Positions 11,681-23,592 of a stretch of DNA of 64,000 nucleotides are shown one piece after another. Positions within the stretch are counted from its first letter, which is position 1. Each line of letters begins with the position of its first letter. The notes under the pieces are model-generated. The model was not told the origin of the DNA. It made no database searches and saw nothing but the letters and a program-made list of their open reading frames with translations. Location of the stretch: NCBI GenBank assembly GCA_033977485.1, contig CM066990.1, positions 13,582,001 to 13,646,000 of the forward strand, read 5' to 3'. A program made the position numbers and the translations under genes. This DNA comes from Hydrangea macrophylla. Lineage: Eukaryota > Streptophyta > Magnoliopsida > Cornales > Hydrangeaceae.

Positions 11681-14468
11681 GCACACTATAACCCAGCAAT
11701 TTACATCTCAACATTAGGGCTGCCAGTGTCCCATATAATTTTGCCTGGTCTTGGGGGAGATGATGCAATCTACCAAGAAATAGAATGGGTGCCTTGAAGA
11801 CAATGAGTATGGGCCTGAAGAATTAGCCAAAGAATTTGAGCCTTTATTGAGGAATGAAGAACTTCAGAAAGCCTAAAAGGAGGTAGTGATGTGATGGTGT
11901 TTGGAATTGTTGCTATTGAAGCCGAATGGATGTTAAAAAAATATGTAATAAGTAAATCACAGTGACACTCCACTTGAAATCTAGTCAAGTCAATTTTAAG
12001 TCTTGTTGTCAAGTCTGTCTATCGTCAAGTCGTGTTTGAGTCTATGTCGAGTACTGTAATCCTTATCTTTCTAGTGATGAAGTAAAGTCTTCATTTTCTT
12101 GATCTAATGCGCCTTGTCATGAATGAATGAATCTCTAAACTGAAAAGGGCCATTTCTCTGATTATTGTGAAAAACACACTGCTGATAATTTTGTGCATTG
12201 TAAAGAATCCTGAAAGGATCAAAGTTGATTTTGTGCTAACGCCAAAAAAAGCTAAGAATTGATTAGTTTCACTTTAAGAATCTTGAGATGCTGTAGCTTA
12301 AATCTTGAAAAGATATACTTGATAGTAACTCAGGATTAGCTTAAATCCCTGATCTTCCCATTCCAAAATCTCTAGCCCAGAAAAAATAAGCCGTGCAAAC
12401 CTGTCTAAACTGCGAGCCATGTACACTCCATCCTTGATGGTAGCCAAACACTTCAAATGAACTACTTTTCTCAACAAAAAAAAGAAGCTCGCTAGGATGA
12501 AAACCCGAAAGGGCGCCTAGGCAAAAGTTAAAGCATGAAAAGAAAAAGAAGAAAAAAAAAGCTCGCTAGGATGAAAACCCGAAAGGGCGCCTAGGCAAAA
12601 GTTAGAGCATAAAAAGAAAACAAAATTTTGGTGTTGTTTTCAAGAACTTGATCCTAGCCAGTCAAAACTTTAGAGAAAAAGAAAGAAAAGAAGAAACAAA
12701 GAGAATGAAGAAGATCGAGAAATTGAGAACATGAATTGTCCCAAAGCTTTGAATTATAATCTCTTTGAATAAGCCCAAAAGATTTGAAGGGCTACTTGTT
12801 CTGAAAACATGTATGATGTATGATGAGAAATGTTAAATTGACTGGCTAGTGAAAAGGTGAAAAGAATCAACCGTCAAAAACATAAAGAGAAAAGAAACAG
12901 GAAAAAAAAAAAAAGGAGAGGTAGTTTAGTTTCTTTCAACGCTACCACACGTGACCCACTTCAGAAAATCTATCTAATGACATGGCTTGAAAAGACCCCC
13001 AATTCTTGAATCCTTACTCTTTCAAAACCTCCAGCATTTGAGGAACTACGCTTGACTTGATTCCCACTTGGAGATACATAGGCAACCTACTCGGTTCGGT
13101 CACTACTCCTGAAAAATTCAGCCACACTTCAAATACCTTCCTTCAAACCTCAGCTGAACTACTTTGGACCTGATTCCCACTTGGGGATAAGTAGACGAGC
13201 TTCCCTGGCTCTCAGTCCCTGAACCTTGTAAACTAGGGGCAAAGCTTTCAAGTTTGCCCAGAGCCTTAAGATACCACTACCACACTAGGGGCAAACTTCG
13301 TTTGCCTTAACCTCCATTTATCACCATCAACTAAGGGCAAACATTGTTTTCCTGTACCCCCTCTCATATCATAAGTGAATCCTAAATCATCAAGTATATC
13401 TTTGAAAACATTTGAAATGAATTGTCTCTTATTATATAAGCTAAGGCACTAATTCAAAGCACATTTTAGAGAAAGCAAAGGATTGATTGAGATCCATATC
13501 AACTAAGTATTATCACTATAAGATGAGAAGTACACATGAAAGCAAAGAGATACGTTAAACATGACAAACGCGCATTAAGATTAAGGAAAATTGAGTTGTC
13601 TCCTCCAAACTTCTACTTCAGTGTCAAGAATGTCAACTTCATGTGTCAATGTCTATCAATCTCTGTCATGGTCAAACCTATCGTCGTCTAATCTGTGATC
13701 TCAAGTGTGTGGGTCCAGAGTGATATAAAATAAATTTTCAAAACTTTAAGAGCACCCAAAGGTGGAAACAAGCAGAAGTTCCAAACATTGTTATTGCATC
13801 AGTTAATCCTAGTCAAGATGAGGTGTTGAGTGGTTAATGAAAAATGCTAATCAGAATACCGGCCTTGGATGATGAGCTGAGCCGTTGTTGAAATTGCATG
13901 AATATCTACTAGAATTGGTTGAAGACTTGTGAAGCTCATCAAGATCATCAGATCTTTTGAGTACCTTTCAATTGTGAATCAGAATTCCGACATTGGGAAC
14001 TCTTGTTTCGACCCCAGATTGGTCCGATCATGATATATAAGCCTTAAGAGTGCCTGAAACTTGTTGGAACTAGTCTGAAGGACCCTTGGGAAATTGAATT
14101 TTGGTTGAAGAAAAGTCCCTAGACGTTGAGAATTGAGGGAACCACAGCTTGAAAATAAGCCAAGAAATGATGATTTACAGTGAAGTCTCGTAGATTTGGG
14201 TTGATTGTGTGTGGACATTTGGGTCTACTGTCACTCGAGAATTACATCCAGAAAGGATTTATAGAAGATGGATCAGAATTCAGAATAGGGTCAGAATAAA
14301 CCAGATGTATTTGCAAGAATATTTGAGCTGGTCGAAGCACCATCGTCAACTTCAGATCAACAGAGCCTCCAAAATAGAAGCTTTTCACATCTCTCAGAAT
14401 TTTAGCAATCTCCCCAGCAAAGGACTTTCATCAATCGTCAAAGTGTTTAGGACTCTCAAGAATCGATT
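11681..14468 (+). other. E3 noncoding 3' region (pol absent)
   Basis: About 2.8 kb where pol would be expected, with no protease, RT, RNase H or integrase motif in any frame. It holds two ~72-bp tandem copies near 12487-12615, sharing GCTCGCTAGGATGAAAACCC and GGGCGCCTAGGC. It also has GATTCCCACTTGGRGATA repeats (about 13060-13190, including GAGATACATAGGCAAC) and three short CTARGGGCAAA repeats (13235-13345) that resemble the polypurine tract. The ORF at 14209-14472 has no recognisable content. Confidence 0.65.
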
Positions 14469-14935
14469 TTAAGATTAGATCGAGTTTTAGATCATGTCAA
14501 GTTTTAGATCGAGTTTAAGATTAAGTCAAGTTTAAGACAGAATCAAGGTTAAGATTAGATTGAGTTTAAGATTAGATCAAGTTTAAGATCAGGTCAAGTT
14601 TAAGACAGAGTTTAAGATTAGATCGAGTGATAGATCATGTCAAGTTTTAGATCAAGTTTAAGACAGAATCGAGTTTAAGATTAGGTCAAGTTTAAGACAG
14701 AATCGAGTTTAAGATTGGATCGAGTTTAAAATCATGTCGAGTTTTAGATCGAGTTTAAAGATCGTGTTGAGTTTTAGATCGAGTTTAAATCATATCGAGG
14801 TTAAGATCATGCCAAATTTAAGATTGTATCGAGTTTAAGATCATATCAAAGTTTAAGATTGATGTGAGTTTAAGGATAGGTCGAGTTTAAGATCATATCA
14901 TGTTTAGGACTAAGTCAAGTTTAACAAATTATCAT
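14469..14935 (+). repeat. Degenerate 17-bp minisatellite in E3 3' region
   Basis: Roughly 27 imperfect copies of a ~17-bp unit close to GAGTTTAAGATCAGATC, with variants such as GAGTTTTAGATCATGTC. The array lies ~0.5 kb upstream of the polypurine tract. Tat/Ogre-type elements are known to carry hypervariable tandem repeats in this 3' untranslated position, and such arrays can seed satellites. Confidence 0.85.
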
Positions 14936-15439
14936 CAGACATGTTGAGAATAAGACTTGTCTAGAACCCTCTTCATTAAGAAACCTGAATCAAATAATAG
15001 AGATTTTGTCAAAAGTTTCCATATGTGAGAGAGAGCCGTCGCATCCCTTGCATTAGATTTTGCATCTAGAACCCTTGAGGATGATTCCTCTAGCACTTGC
15101 ACATTCACGTTTTCATACTGCAACAACATCCTAGGATAGGAGCATTACATCTGTATTGTTGTTTGTGTGTTCTTCGTCTCCTTGCACGCTTAAACTACGC
15201 CTGGTCTAATTCCTGGAAAGGATACGTAGGCAGCTCCAGTGGAGCATGACCAGCAGCGACTTAGATTTAGCAGCCTCTACCCAGCATAGCATTGCATTCT
15301 TACATTTTGTAATTTCTTGATTTTCTCGGATTTTGAATTTGTTGATTTTTGTGGATTTTTGTTTTTCCTAAAACCTCTCAATATGGTTATTGGGTGCCTT
15401 CTAGCTTTGGCACTCACTTGCAGTTCACGACAAGCTCTG
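14936..15439 (+). other. E3 3' untranslated region before the polypurine tract
   Basis: No coding content. It contains GGATACGTAGGCAGCTC (15214-15230). A reverse-complement relative lies in E5 near 54390-54410, showing that the two elements share this part of the 3' region. Confidence 0.6.
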
Positions 15440-15455
15440 CCAAAGAGGGGCAAAC
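15440..15455 (+). other. E3 polypurine tract
   Basis: CCAAAGAGGGGCAAAC lies immediately before the 3' LTR start TGTAGATACCC. The same tract, reversed, abuts the E5 LTR at 54227-54243. This is the expected second-strand primer site. Confidence 0.85.
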
Positions 15456-18400
15456 TGTAGATACCCAATTTTGACCACACTGATAGGATTTAGGGTGGAC
15501 AACATCTTGGAGGATTCGATGATGAAAAGTACCCCATGGAAGGTACTGGATTCCACACAATTGAAAGATCGAACTTCGGAAAGTGACTTCAAGCTCAGAA
15601 AAGCCCTTTTCCATGGATAAATCCCAGTTTTCTCAAAATTGCCTCTCAGAATTCATATTCACTTAGGGTTATATGAACATTAAGTGTTCTAAACACAATA
15701 TTCTAGGTATCCAGAGATTCAATTTTAAAGAAAAGTTCAAATCGACGCACATTCGAAAGCAATTTTGAAAAAGACGTCTTTTGATTTCAAAAGACGACGA
15801 CAGTTCTGGAGGACTTTTGGGCTTCAATTGGACTTCAATTTCTATTTCAAAACCTCTGGGAATATTTTTATACTAAAATTGAGCCTAACAGCTTTCCAAC
15901 GGTATGTAAATAGACAATTTTGGACACCAAAAAGTATTTTTACGAAAATCTGGAAATGTAGTGCACTTAAAATTTGAAAGAAGGCTTGTGGGCAACGAGG
16001 GGAACCAAAAAAGGAGATGGCAGTTTTGGGTTGTGAGGTGGTGGGTCCCACCATAACCGCCACCTATAGGGAGTGTTCTCCATCGGGTTTTTCTGATTCC
16101 AGACTCTTCTAGAAGGCTCCCACTGTGAGGAAATTGCCTGGAAATTGTGTTTAGGCACAGAAATGACCATTTTAACCCTTTTCTGCTCTCTAAAAATCCT
16201 GTTTTAACCCTGTAACTTAAGAGCTAAGTCTTTAAAACTCTATATAAGATCTCATGCATCTCATATGAGATCATCTTGGATCATCTTGAAAAGATCTTAA
16301 ATCATACTTAGAGTATCTTAAGAGAAGCTTTGAATATACAATAGAGATACAAGAACACTTTGAATATACTTTCAATTAAGAGAGAATTCTAGAGAGAGAG
16401 AATTATGAATTGAAGTTTAGAAAACTAATCTTAGGGTAATTAGATCATGATTTGAACATCAATTACCTCCCTCAACTTCTATGGATGAATGCTTGAAGAG
16501 CTTGAAAAACACTTGAAGAAGAAGATCTTCAATTCAACTTTGGTTATATAATTGAGAATCCTCCAAGAGGTAAACACTATAATTCATCTCTATTTCCTAT
16601 TTTATATATATAGATCTATAAGATTTGGACCTAGCTTAGTTTTATTTTATTTGTAGAACACTCATCTTCTTCATCTCTTGTTCTTCACACACTCACATAG
16701 CTAGATCCAAATCTCTTTAGATTTTCATTGATAATTCATAATTAGAGATTGTTTTTCACTTTGATTTTCAATGTTAATTTCATTCTTATATTTTAATTTA
16801 AATCCATGTATACATGATTATATATATGTATCTATTTTGAATTCTATGATGGTTTAGAAATATGATCTATGAGAGGGATGATTCCTATGTTCATACCCAT
16901 CTATTGATTATTTCTATTACCTAGAATTCCTATTGAAATTCATCTCCAATAGGATATTTTTAAGTCCCTTTGATCCATGATCTAAAGTTCTTCATAGAAC
17001 TTGAGGGCTAAATTGATTGGAAATCATGATAATTAAGTTGATCTATGAATTTGATCTCTCAAATAAGCTTCAACCAACATCTAAGATGTTTTTCTCACAC
17101 TTTAAAATAAACTATATGAAAATTCAGCAAAACAGATTAGTTTTTTCCATAAGATTTGGTCCATCAATATCCATAGTTTGATGGATTTCAAATTTTCTGG
17201 CTAAACTTTGATGAATTAGCTTTCATCTGGTTCGTTTTGAGAGCTTCTAGGATCCATATGCTATTTTTAGAAATTGTTGAAAAATCAGTTGACAGATTTG
17301 AACATAGTCTCTTTGTGCTTGAATTTTAGAAAATCTATAATAGTTATCGATGTTTCGCTTTTTGCGGATGATTCCTAACTCATATATCTATATGCCGATG
17401 TAAAATCATGAGCATACGATCGAGTCAAGATCGTTTTCTAAGCGTTTGAAGTTGATACTACTATTCTGGAATTTTATAGATTTAACTACAGTTATGATTA
17501 TGTATACAAAATGGTCATACCTTGATCACTCAACAACAATTGATGAATAAAACTTGGTTTAGAAATCATCTAGGATAATTGGATGAGAGATCAAAAGTTT
17601 AAATCTACTTAATTAACATGATTCAAGAATTTCGATTATGCTTCTATTTTATTTTGCATTTTTTTGTCAAATGATACCAAACTTCCATAATAACAGAGTC
17701 TGTTTAAAACACTTTTTCAGAAACCTTATGATCATGACATGTCCATGGGATTATTTTTTTCGAAAACTACAGTGAAATATCTTTCTTTTGACACCAAATA
17801 GAGCTTCACATGATTTTTGTAGAATTAATTATGATTTTTACAAGAACAGTGGACAGTCCTAATCCACTGTTCCCAAAACTCTTATTTCTCTCACTTCAAA
17901 AATGGCAAAGAGGTTCTACTTTTTGGAGAAGTTCCCTAAGACATATATCTAACTTTCTGTAAAAGGGTTTTAACCCAGCTCATTTTTAAGACCACTTTTG
18001 ATAGGATTCATTAGAGTTTGCTGAATCTGGAAATTTGATTGATTGATGAGAATCAAGGAAGCACTTGATGGTTTGAATTGGGCCGTTTCCAAAATGGATA
18101 ATCTAATAATATCAAGGAGGCATTTTTGGGCTGATTTCAAGATTCCTAAGTGTGGCCTAATGGGAAATAAAGTTTTTGTCAACTTATTTCATGCATGTGG
18201 AGATATAGGATGAATGTAACTTCCAAGTGCTAAATATAACTTCTAAGATATAGCTATTTATGTTTTATAGTTGGTAGTTGTGAGTTTATTCATGTTTCTA
18301 AGTTGTATTAATGAGTTAAACTACTTTTTGTATTAGTCTATGTTAAAAAAATGGTAGCTTTATTTCCTATGGTTAGAGGGTTGTTCCAACAACTTGCATT

Positions 18401-19119
18401 TATCCTTATGGTTGGAGGGTTGTTCCAATCCTATATATACTCTTTTGTATGGGAAGATTTATATATATGGATTAACACAATTCTGAAGTTGAGCTTTGCT
18501 CCTCCCCCTTGTTCTTCACAGAACACAATTTTTGACTTATCAATCAGCCTTCTGCATCTGATTGTGGCGTCTTCACACACCATGACTTATCAATCAGCCT
18601 TCCGCATCTGATTGTGGCGTCTTCACATACCAAGGTTCTTGCTTCCATATAAGCAATGGGTCAAGGTTCCATCAACTACAATCTGATTTCAGCTTTTCTG
18701 GGTAAAACATGTCAATATTGTTGTTGGGTCTCAATACAAGTTATTGAGGTTCACATCATTGATGACATTTTTCTACTTGCTTTTCATGTATGTCATTTGT
18801 TTGCTTGTATTTTTGCAATGCTTGGGTATTCTTTGGTGTCTTAGTGCAGAGAATTGAATGTCGTGGATCCGGACTTCGATTTGTGATCTTACCTCGTCTA
18901 CGTGTGGCTTAGTGCCCATGTATCGTGTACCTTCTCTATCCTTTCTCCTAGAATTGTTCTAGGTTTACAACTTTGTTTTCAACGACACAAATCATTTAGG
19001 ATAGTCTCCGTTTATATGATTATTTGTCAGACATCTTATCTAGGATTGTTACATGATTGCATTACAGGTTTCCGTTTCTTTTTGCTTTTGTGACTCCGCT
19101 TTAGTCAACCCAATGTATG
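15456..19119 (+). repeat. E3 3' LTR, first part (to the E2 insertion)
   Basis: It starts TGTAGATACCCAATTTTGACC after the polypurine tract and runs to the E2 insertion site. It continues at 39775-40308 beyond E2, giving about 4.2 kb in total. It matches the 5' LTR (5820-9541). TATA box TATATAAG lies at 16241-16248 with the palindrome ATCTCATATGAGAT at 16258-16271. The segment 18050-18757 is present only in this LTR. No coding sequence. Confidence 0.9.
18050..18757. mobile_element. 708-bp insertion of unknown class in the E3 3' LTR
   Basis: The 5' LTR lacks this segment (junction near 8210). It is flanked by 8-bp direct repeats ATTGATGA (18042-18049 and 18758-18765), consistent with a target duplication; an extra GATT before the left copy may be slippage. 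No terminal inverted repeats are seen. It contains a ~51-bp tandem duplication (about 18533-18634) built on CTTATCAATCAGCCTTC. The left end can be read as a short protein-like stretch (DGLNWAVSKMDN..) that I do not recognise. An 8-bp duplication would fit a hAT-like element, but the missing termini leave the class open. Confidence 0.5.
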
Positions 19120-22100
19120 TGTCATGCCCCAGAGTAAGCCAAAAATAGGGAAAATTAAAATTTCCTTTATGGGTTCGTGGACACGTGACTAGTTTGTTAA
19201 CTGTCCTATCCTTCTAACTCCATACCATGCAATCATAAGGGAAATGCTAAAGCATAAGCATGACCTAAACTTGTCAGAGTATAAATACAGCAGCGAAAAT
19301 TAAACAATCGTTACAATAACTTCAATCTTAATATAAGAGACCATACTAAACTATTTACATGAGCTTAAAAAACATGAGAAACTATCTATCAGATCTTCAG
19401 CAAGGCCTTATCCTCCTTTGCTCCGTGGCACGACATCCTGAACTCTTCTATCTATCTCCAACCTGCAACACTCTGGGCATAGGAATGCCCAGGGCGTAAC
19501 ATGCTGTCAGCCTTGGAACAAGGCTGAGTGAGAGTCTCAACCGCATACTAATCAATAGATACAAATATTACTCACTCACGTTATAGTTTAGTATATTAAG
19601 ATATGGTTAATTTCTTATCAAACGACGCATTCTCACCATAGGCATAGCAAAAGTCTCAACCAGACAGGTAGACAGATAAACATAACATTATAGAATACAT
19701 TCTCCTTATTTTATCCTCGTGCTTGCAAATGCATGACCGATATGACTTACTCCCAACTATTTTCAAAGACACTTGCTTTTCAAAACAGATACTTTTCAAA
19801 ACCATTTCATTTTAAAACCAAAACTTTCAAACCAAATCACTTCGAACAAAACCATTTTACTCATCAATTCAATCTCATCATTCACTTTCTCTTTCTCATC
19901 CACTTGACAACACTCGATACATCAAGGATGATAACATGCTATAACACGCTATCTGTAAACAATGGAACTGGCACATGGGACGTCTTCAACCATGTGTATA
20001 CTCTCATCGGTCGTCTACACGTCTAACAAGTATATTAGAGCACTAGTCGGACGTCTTCAACGATACATCAGACGTCTTCAACCACGTATGTGCATCACTA
20101 GACGTCTTCAATGGCGAGAGGCGCGCTAGGAACCCTAACCATCCACATCCACCCGGCTCGTCAGCCGTTGATCCATCGGATCTAGCAATCACATCTCTTT
20201 CACATTCATAGACCTCATCTCATTCACATTCTCATCAAACACTTATTTTTCTCACACAACGCATACTGACACATGTCATGAAATACACGTGTATCCACTA
20301 TCAATACTTACACGCAAATCTACTTTTATTCCTCTTTCTTATTAACATGGCTTGCGTTATCTATTCCAGTCAACAACATCGTAAAGCATGCATTTAACAG
20401 TTAGCAACAGAGATATAACATATAAAACATGGATCACGTAACATGGATTTGATACCAATAATCATATAGATCAAACTCTTAACATGCTCACGTATGCGAT
20501 AGCACTACCACAACATGTTGTAAATAGCCATACAATTATCAAAATACATGTAGCATCATAAATCAACATATTACTTATACAAAACATCATACAAGTAGCT
20601 TTTAAACATCTTATATTAATCTTATTAGGATTAGAGTGAGGTTAGAAAACTCACCTCGAGTCGCCGATCCTCAGAAAGCAGATAATCGTCAAGTTCTACA
20701 ACAATAAACGAAAGAAAGTAATTTTACCAAATGAGGTTATAAACCTCAAGGTAGTGATCTACGTATCATTCTAAGTCCAATGCCATTGACTAGACTCAAA
20801 TCCGAGTCCGTCACGTTTTACGAAGTAAAAGGCGGGGCTTCTTACACTAACGTAGGTCCTAAAGAAAAATTATATTTTTGACTGAGTCGAAAGGTCACCA
20901 AACTTTAAGAGAAAGTTCTAGGCAATATTTTAAGACTCTAGGAACTGACCGCGTATTTTTCGGAGTTACGAATGATTTATTATGAATTATTGAAGATTAT
21001 AAGTTATAGAAAATACCCGAAAAGTAATTTAAATACATAAAATGACTATACTGAAAAATCAGTACTCTGAAATATTTTTAATGAATAATATACGTTAAAA
21101 TACACTATAGGTATTTTTCTCATAATTTTCGGAGCTCGTGTGGTATTTATAGTAATTATTATACTCATAAAATAGCTCCTTATTAATTATTAAAAATACT
21201 AATATATAGTAATATAGCTTTATAACTCTTGAGATATCATAAAATAGCATTGGGGACATTCTCCTAATTTTTCAGAATTTATAAATACATATAGGTATTT
21301 ATTAACTATTTAAATACTATTTAAAACTGATATTTATTATTTATATTAACCATATAATAAATATGTAATATATATAAAATATAATAATGATATACATAAT
21401 ATTAAGAATAATATTCCATACTATAAAAAAACATTAATGGTATAATTATAAACCATTTATAATTATTAAAACCAATTAAAACTATTAATAATTACAATCA
21501 TAATAATAATAATAATCATCTCAGACCCGCCGGGTCAACCCGAACCGACCCAAACTCAAATGGGTAACCCAAATATAGACTCAAAGGGATCCAACTTGAC
21601 AACCCATCGGGTCATAACCGACCCGACCCTCTCCTAAACGGAGTATCCATTTACACACTCACGCAAACCCACGCCAAAAACCCATTCGGGTTGAACCAAC
21701 CCAAACTCGAGACCCATACTCACTCACAAACTAACCCAATCCATAAACCCATCCGGGTTTGGATCTAACCCAAACCCGAAACCAAACTCACTAACAAACT
21801 AAACCTACTCGTTAACCCAAACCCAAACCAGACTTAACCCAAACCCGGACCCAACTATAGACACAGACCAGACCGCCCCACTTACCCGAACCCGACCCAA
21901 AGTCAGCCCGACATCAAAACAACGTCGTGCTACTTAAATGGTCCACGGGTTTTATCCACCCGACCCGTCTACCCATTTACTCACTCAAACAAACCCATCC
22001 AAACACAAACCCGACCCGACCCAAGACCCGGGTGTTATAACCCGTTTCCTTTTCTTTTCCGGCCAGCCCAGGTTGTCGCCGGCGAACGGCGACCTCGCCA

Positions 22101-23287
22101 AAAAACTTCCCTGGCCTAAATCTCACTCTCCTCTCCATGGAATTTGCTAATTCCAACGCCAAAATGACCGGTTCTTCTCCCTCTACAACATACTAGGAGC
22201 TCAAGACTGGGTTCATTCGATTTGGGTGCCTACCAGTCCATTATTCTTTCGGCCTATAAGAAGAATAACGGCATGCATGCACGTCTAAACTTATACCAAA
22301 TAAAGAACTGATCTTAGGGAGTGTTCTTGGGACCATAAGGGTCTGTTTGATGTAATCAAAAGACAGTTTGGTGAGCCTTCAAAAATCGAGCTCACACAAA
22401 GCCTTGGGCTTTGTTTGGCTTGCATATAAGGTTCTTGGGGGTACCTACAGGACATGCAAGTGTCTAGAATAGAAATGGGGTGTTGTGTTTACCTTAGATT
22501 GTCTCAATCTCTCTTTATCTTCTCCGATCTTCTTCTTCTCTCTCGTCTACGTCTCTCCTCCTCCTCCTTCTATTTTTGTGCGAGTGTGTGTACACAATGT
22601 GTGTGTGTGTTTGCAGAGAGGAAGTGGACTGTGGGTGTACAATGTAGAGGTGTGAGTGTGGTTCATACAAATCAGGGGTGTGGGGTGTGTTTTGTTGAGT
22701 TCTCAAGCTCTCTCTCTTATACAAACTGTCTTCGACAGATTTGTGGGGGTGATTGCAGATTATGAGGGTGTAATGGAGGTGAGAGGGTGTGCTTTTATAG
22801 AGGAATAGTGCGGGGGTTTGGTTGTGTGTAATGCGTGCACAAGGTGCACATGTATGTGTATGTGTCCAAGGGTAGATATGGGTAGGGTCCATATGACTGT
22901 CAAGGGGTGGTGTGGGTCCCATTCTCAGGTAATACGCATTGGGATGTACGCCAGTATCCTGGTTAGTTGCAAAACTGTGAAAATGAATACGTTAGTAGAA
23001 GTATATACTTACAGGGCTGTGTGCGGGCCTAGGTGCAAGTCCGTCTATGAATTCTAAACGAAATGTAACGTCGAGGCTATGACCACTCTAATACATTCGA
23101 GATTACGTCTATTCTATTAGGCACTAGGTTATTACTAACGTCGTCGTCGTTGTCAAGACGATTACTATAGGACCTTGTAAGGATTCATAATTAGGGTCAC
23201 CCTAATGGGCCTTCTGTAACCGTACCACGGTGATGTCACTAATATTATATTCCTACGTGGAATTTCTAGAAAATTCTGGGTGCTACA
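19120..23287 (-). repeat. E2 3' LTR (undisturbed copy)
   Basis: Bounded by TGTCATGCCCC (19120) and GGTGCTACA (23287); 4168 bp. The minus-strand TATA box CTATAAAAG lies at 22792-22800, which leaves a short U3 (~490 bp) and a very long R-U5 leader. It holds a block rich in CCCGACCC/AACCCAAACCC motifs (about 21520-22030), a four-copy GACGTCTTCAAC array (19978-20112) and a short TG-rich tract near 22590-22610. The His/Thr-rich frame 22515-22922 is low-complexity and not a gene. Confidence 0.9.
19978..20112. repeat. GACGTCTTCAAC repeats in the E2 leader
   Basis: Four copies of GACGTCTTCAAC (19979, 20050, 20071, 20101) at irregular 20-70 bp spacing. GACGTC is a palindromic ACGT core of the kind bound by plant bZIP factors. 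The right LTR has five copies (27791-27973), several of them decayed at the CpG to GATGTC or GACATC. They lie in the transcribed leader of E2, so a regulatory role is only a guess. Confidence 0.6.
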
Positions 23288-23302
23288 TCTCTACCCACCT
23301 TA
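23288..23302 (-). other. E2 polypurine tract
   Basis: On the minus strand TAAGGTGGGTAGAGA directly precedes the LTR start TGTAGCACCC. The upstream GGACAAAATCCTCAAA resembles the usual end of pol plus 3' leader in chromoviruses, so the priming site is kept although pol is gone. Confidence 0.8.
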
Positions 23303-23592
23303 TTTGAGGATTTTGTCCTCGAAATCTAAAGATTGCTAGGTCTTAAAAAAAGTACAAGGTTCTAATCTCATCTCATATTCTAGGGTTGTGAGGTTTCCAT
23401 CAATTGATTCATCAAGTCCTTCTCCTAATTTCTTTCGTATGTCCCAAACATCCTGCAATACAATCACCATATAAGACTCAAAGTTCTGGCATTGAGTATG
23501 GTACCTTCAGTCTTCCATTCTGTTCAGTATTGGGATTGATTCACTGATCTGCAAGCTCTCTTTCTAGATCTTTGTGGTGGTGGAGCATTGTT

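Noticed and set aside
14469..14935. CRISPR-like array
   Set aside because: Contiguous degenerate 17-bp units without spacers, in a plant retroelement.
15765..16063. Frames repeated at 6042-6263 and 15842-16063 (similar 73-codon proteins)
   Set aside because: The similarity only reflects the two copies of the E3 LTR; the frames lie around U3/promoter sequence and have no start context or motif.
21520..22030. CCCGACCC / AACCCAAACCC-rich block, resembling telomeric repeats
   Set aside because: The plant telomere unit CCCTAAA is not repeated here. The block is part of the E2 LTR and recurs at the same place in the other copy (34755-35160 and 38387-38520).
22515..22922. 135-codon His/Thr-rich minus-strand frame in the E2 LTR
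   Set aside because: Low-complexity translation of TG/CA-rich LTR sequence; the corresponding stretch of the other LTR (39027-39415) is broken up.
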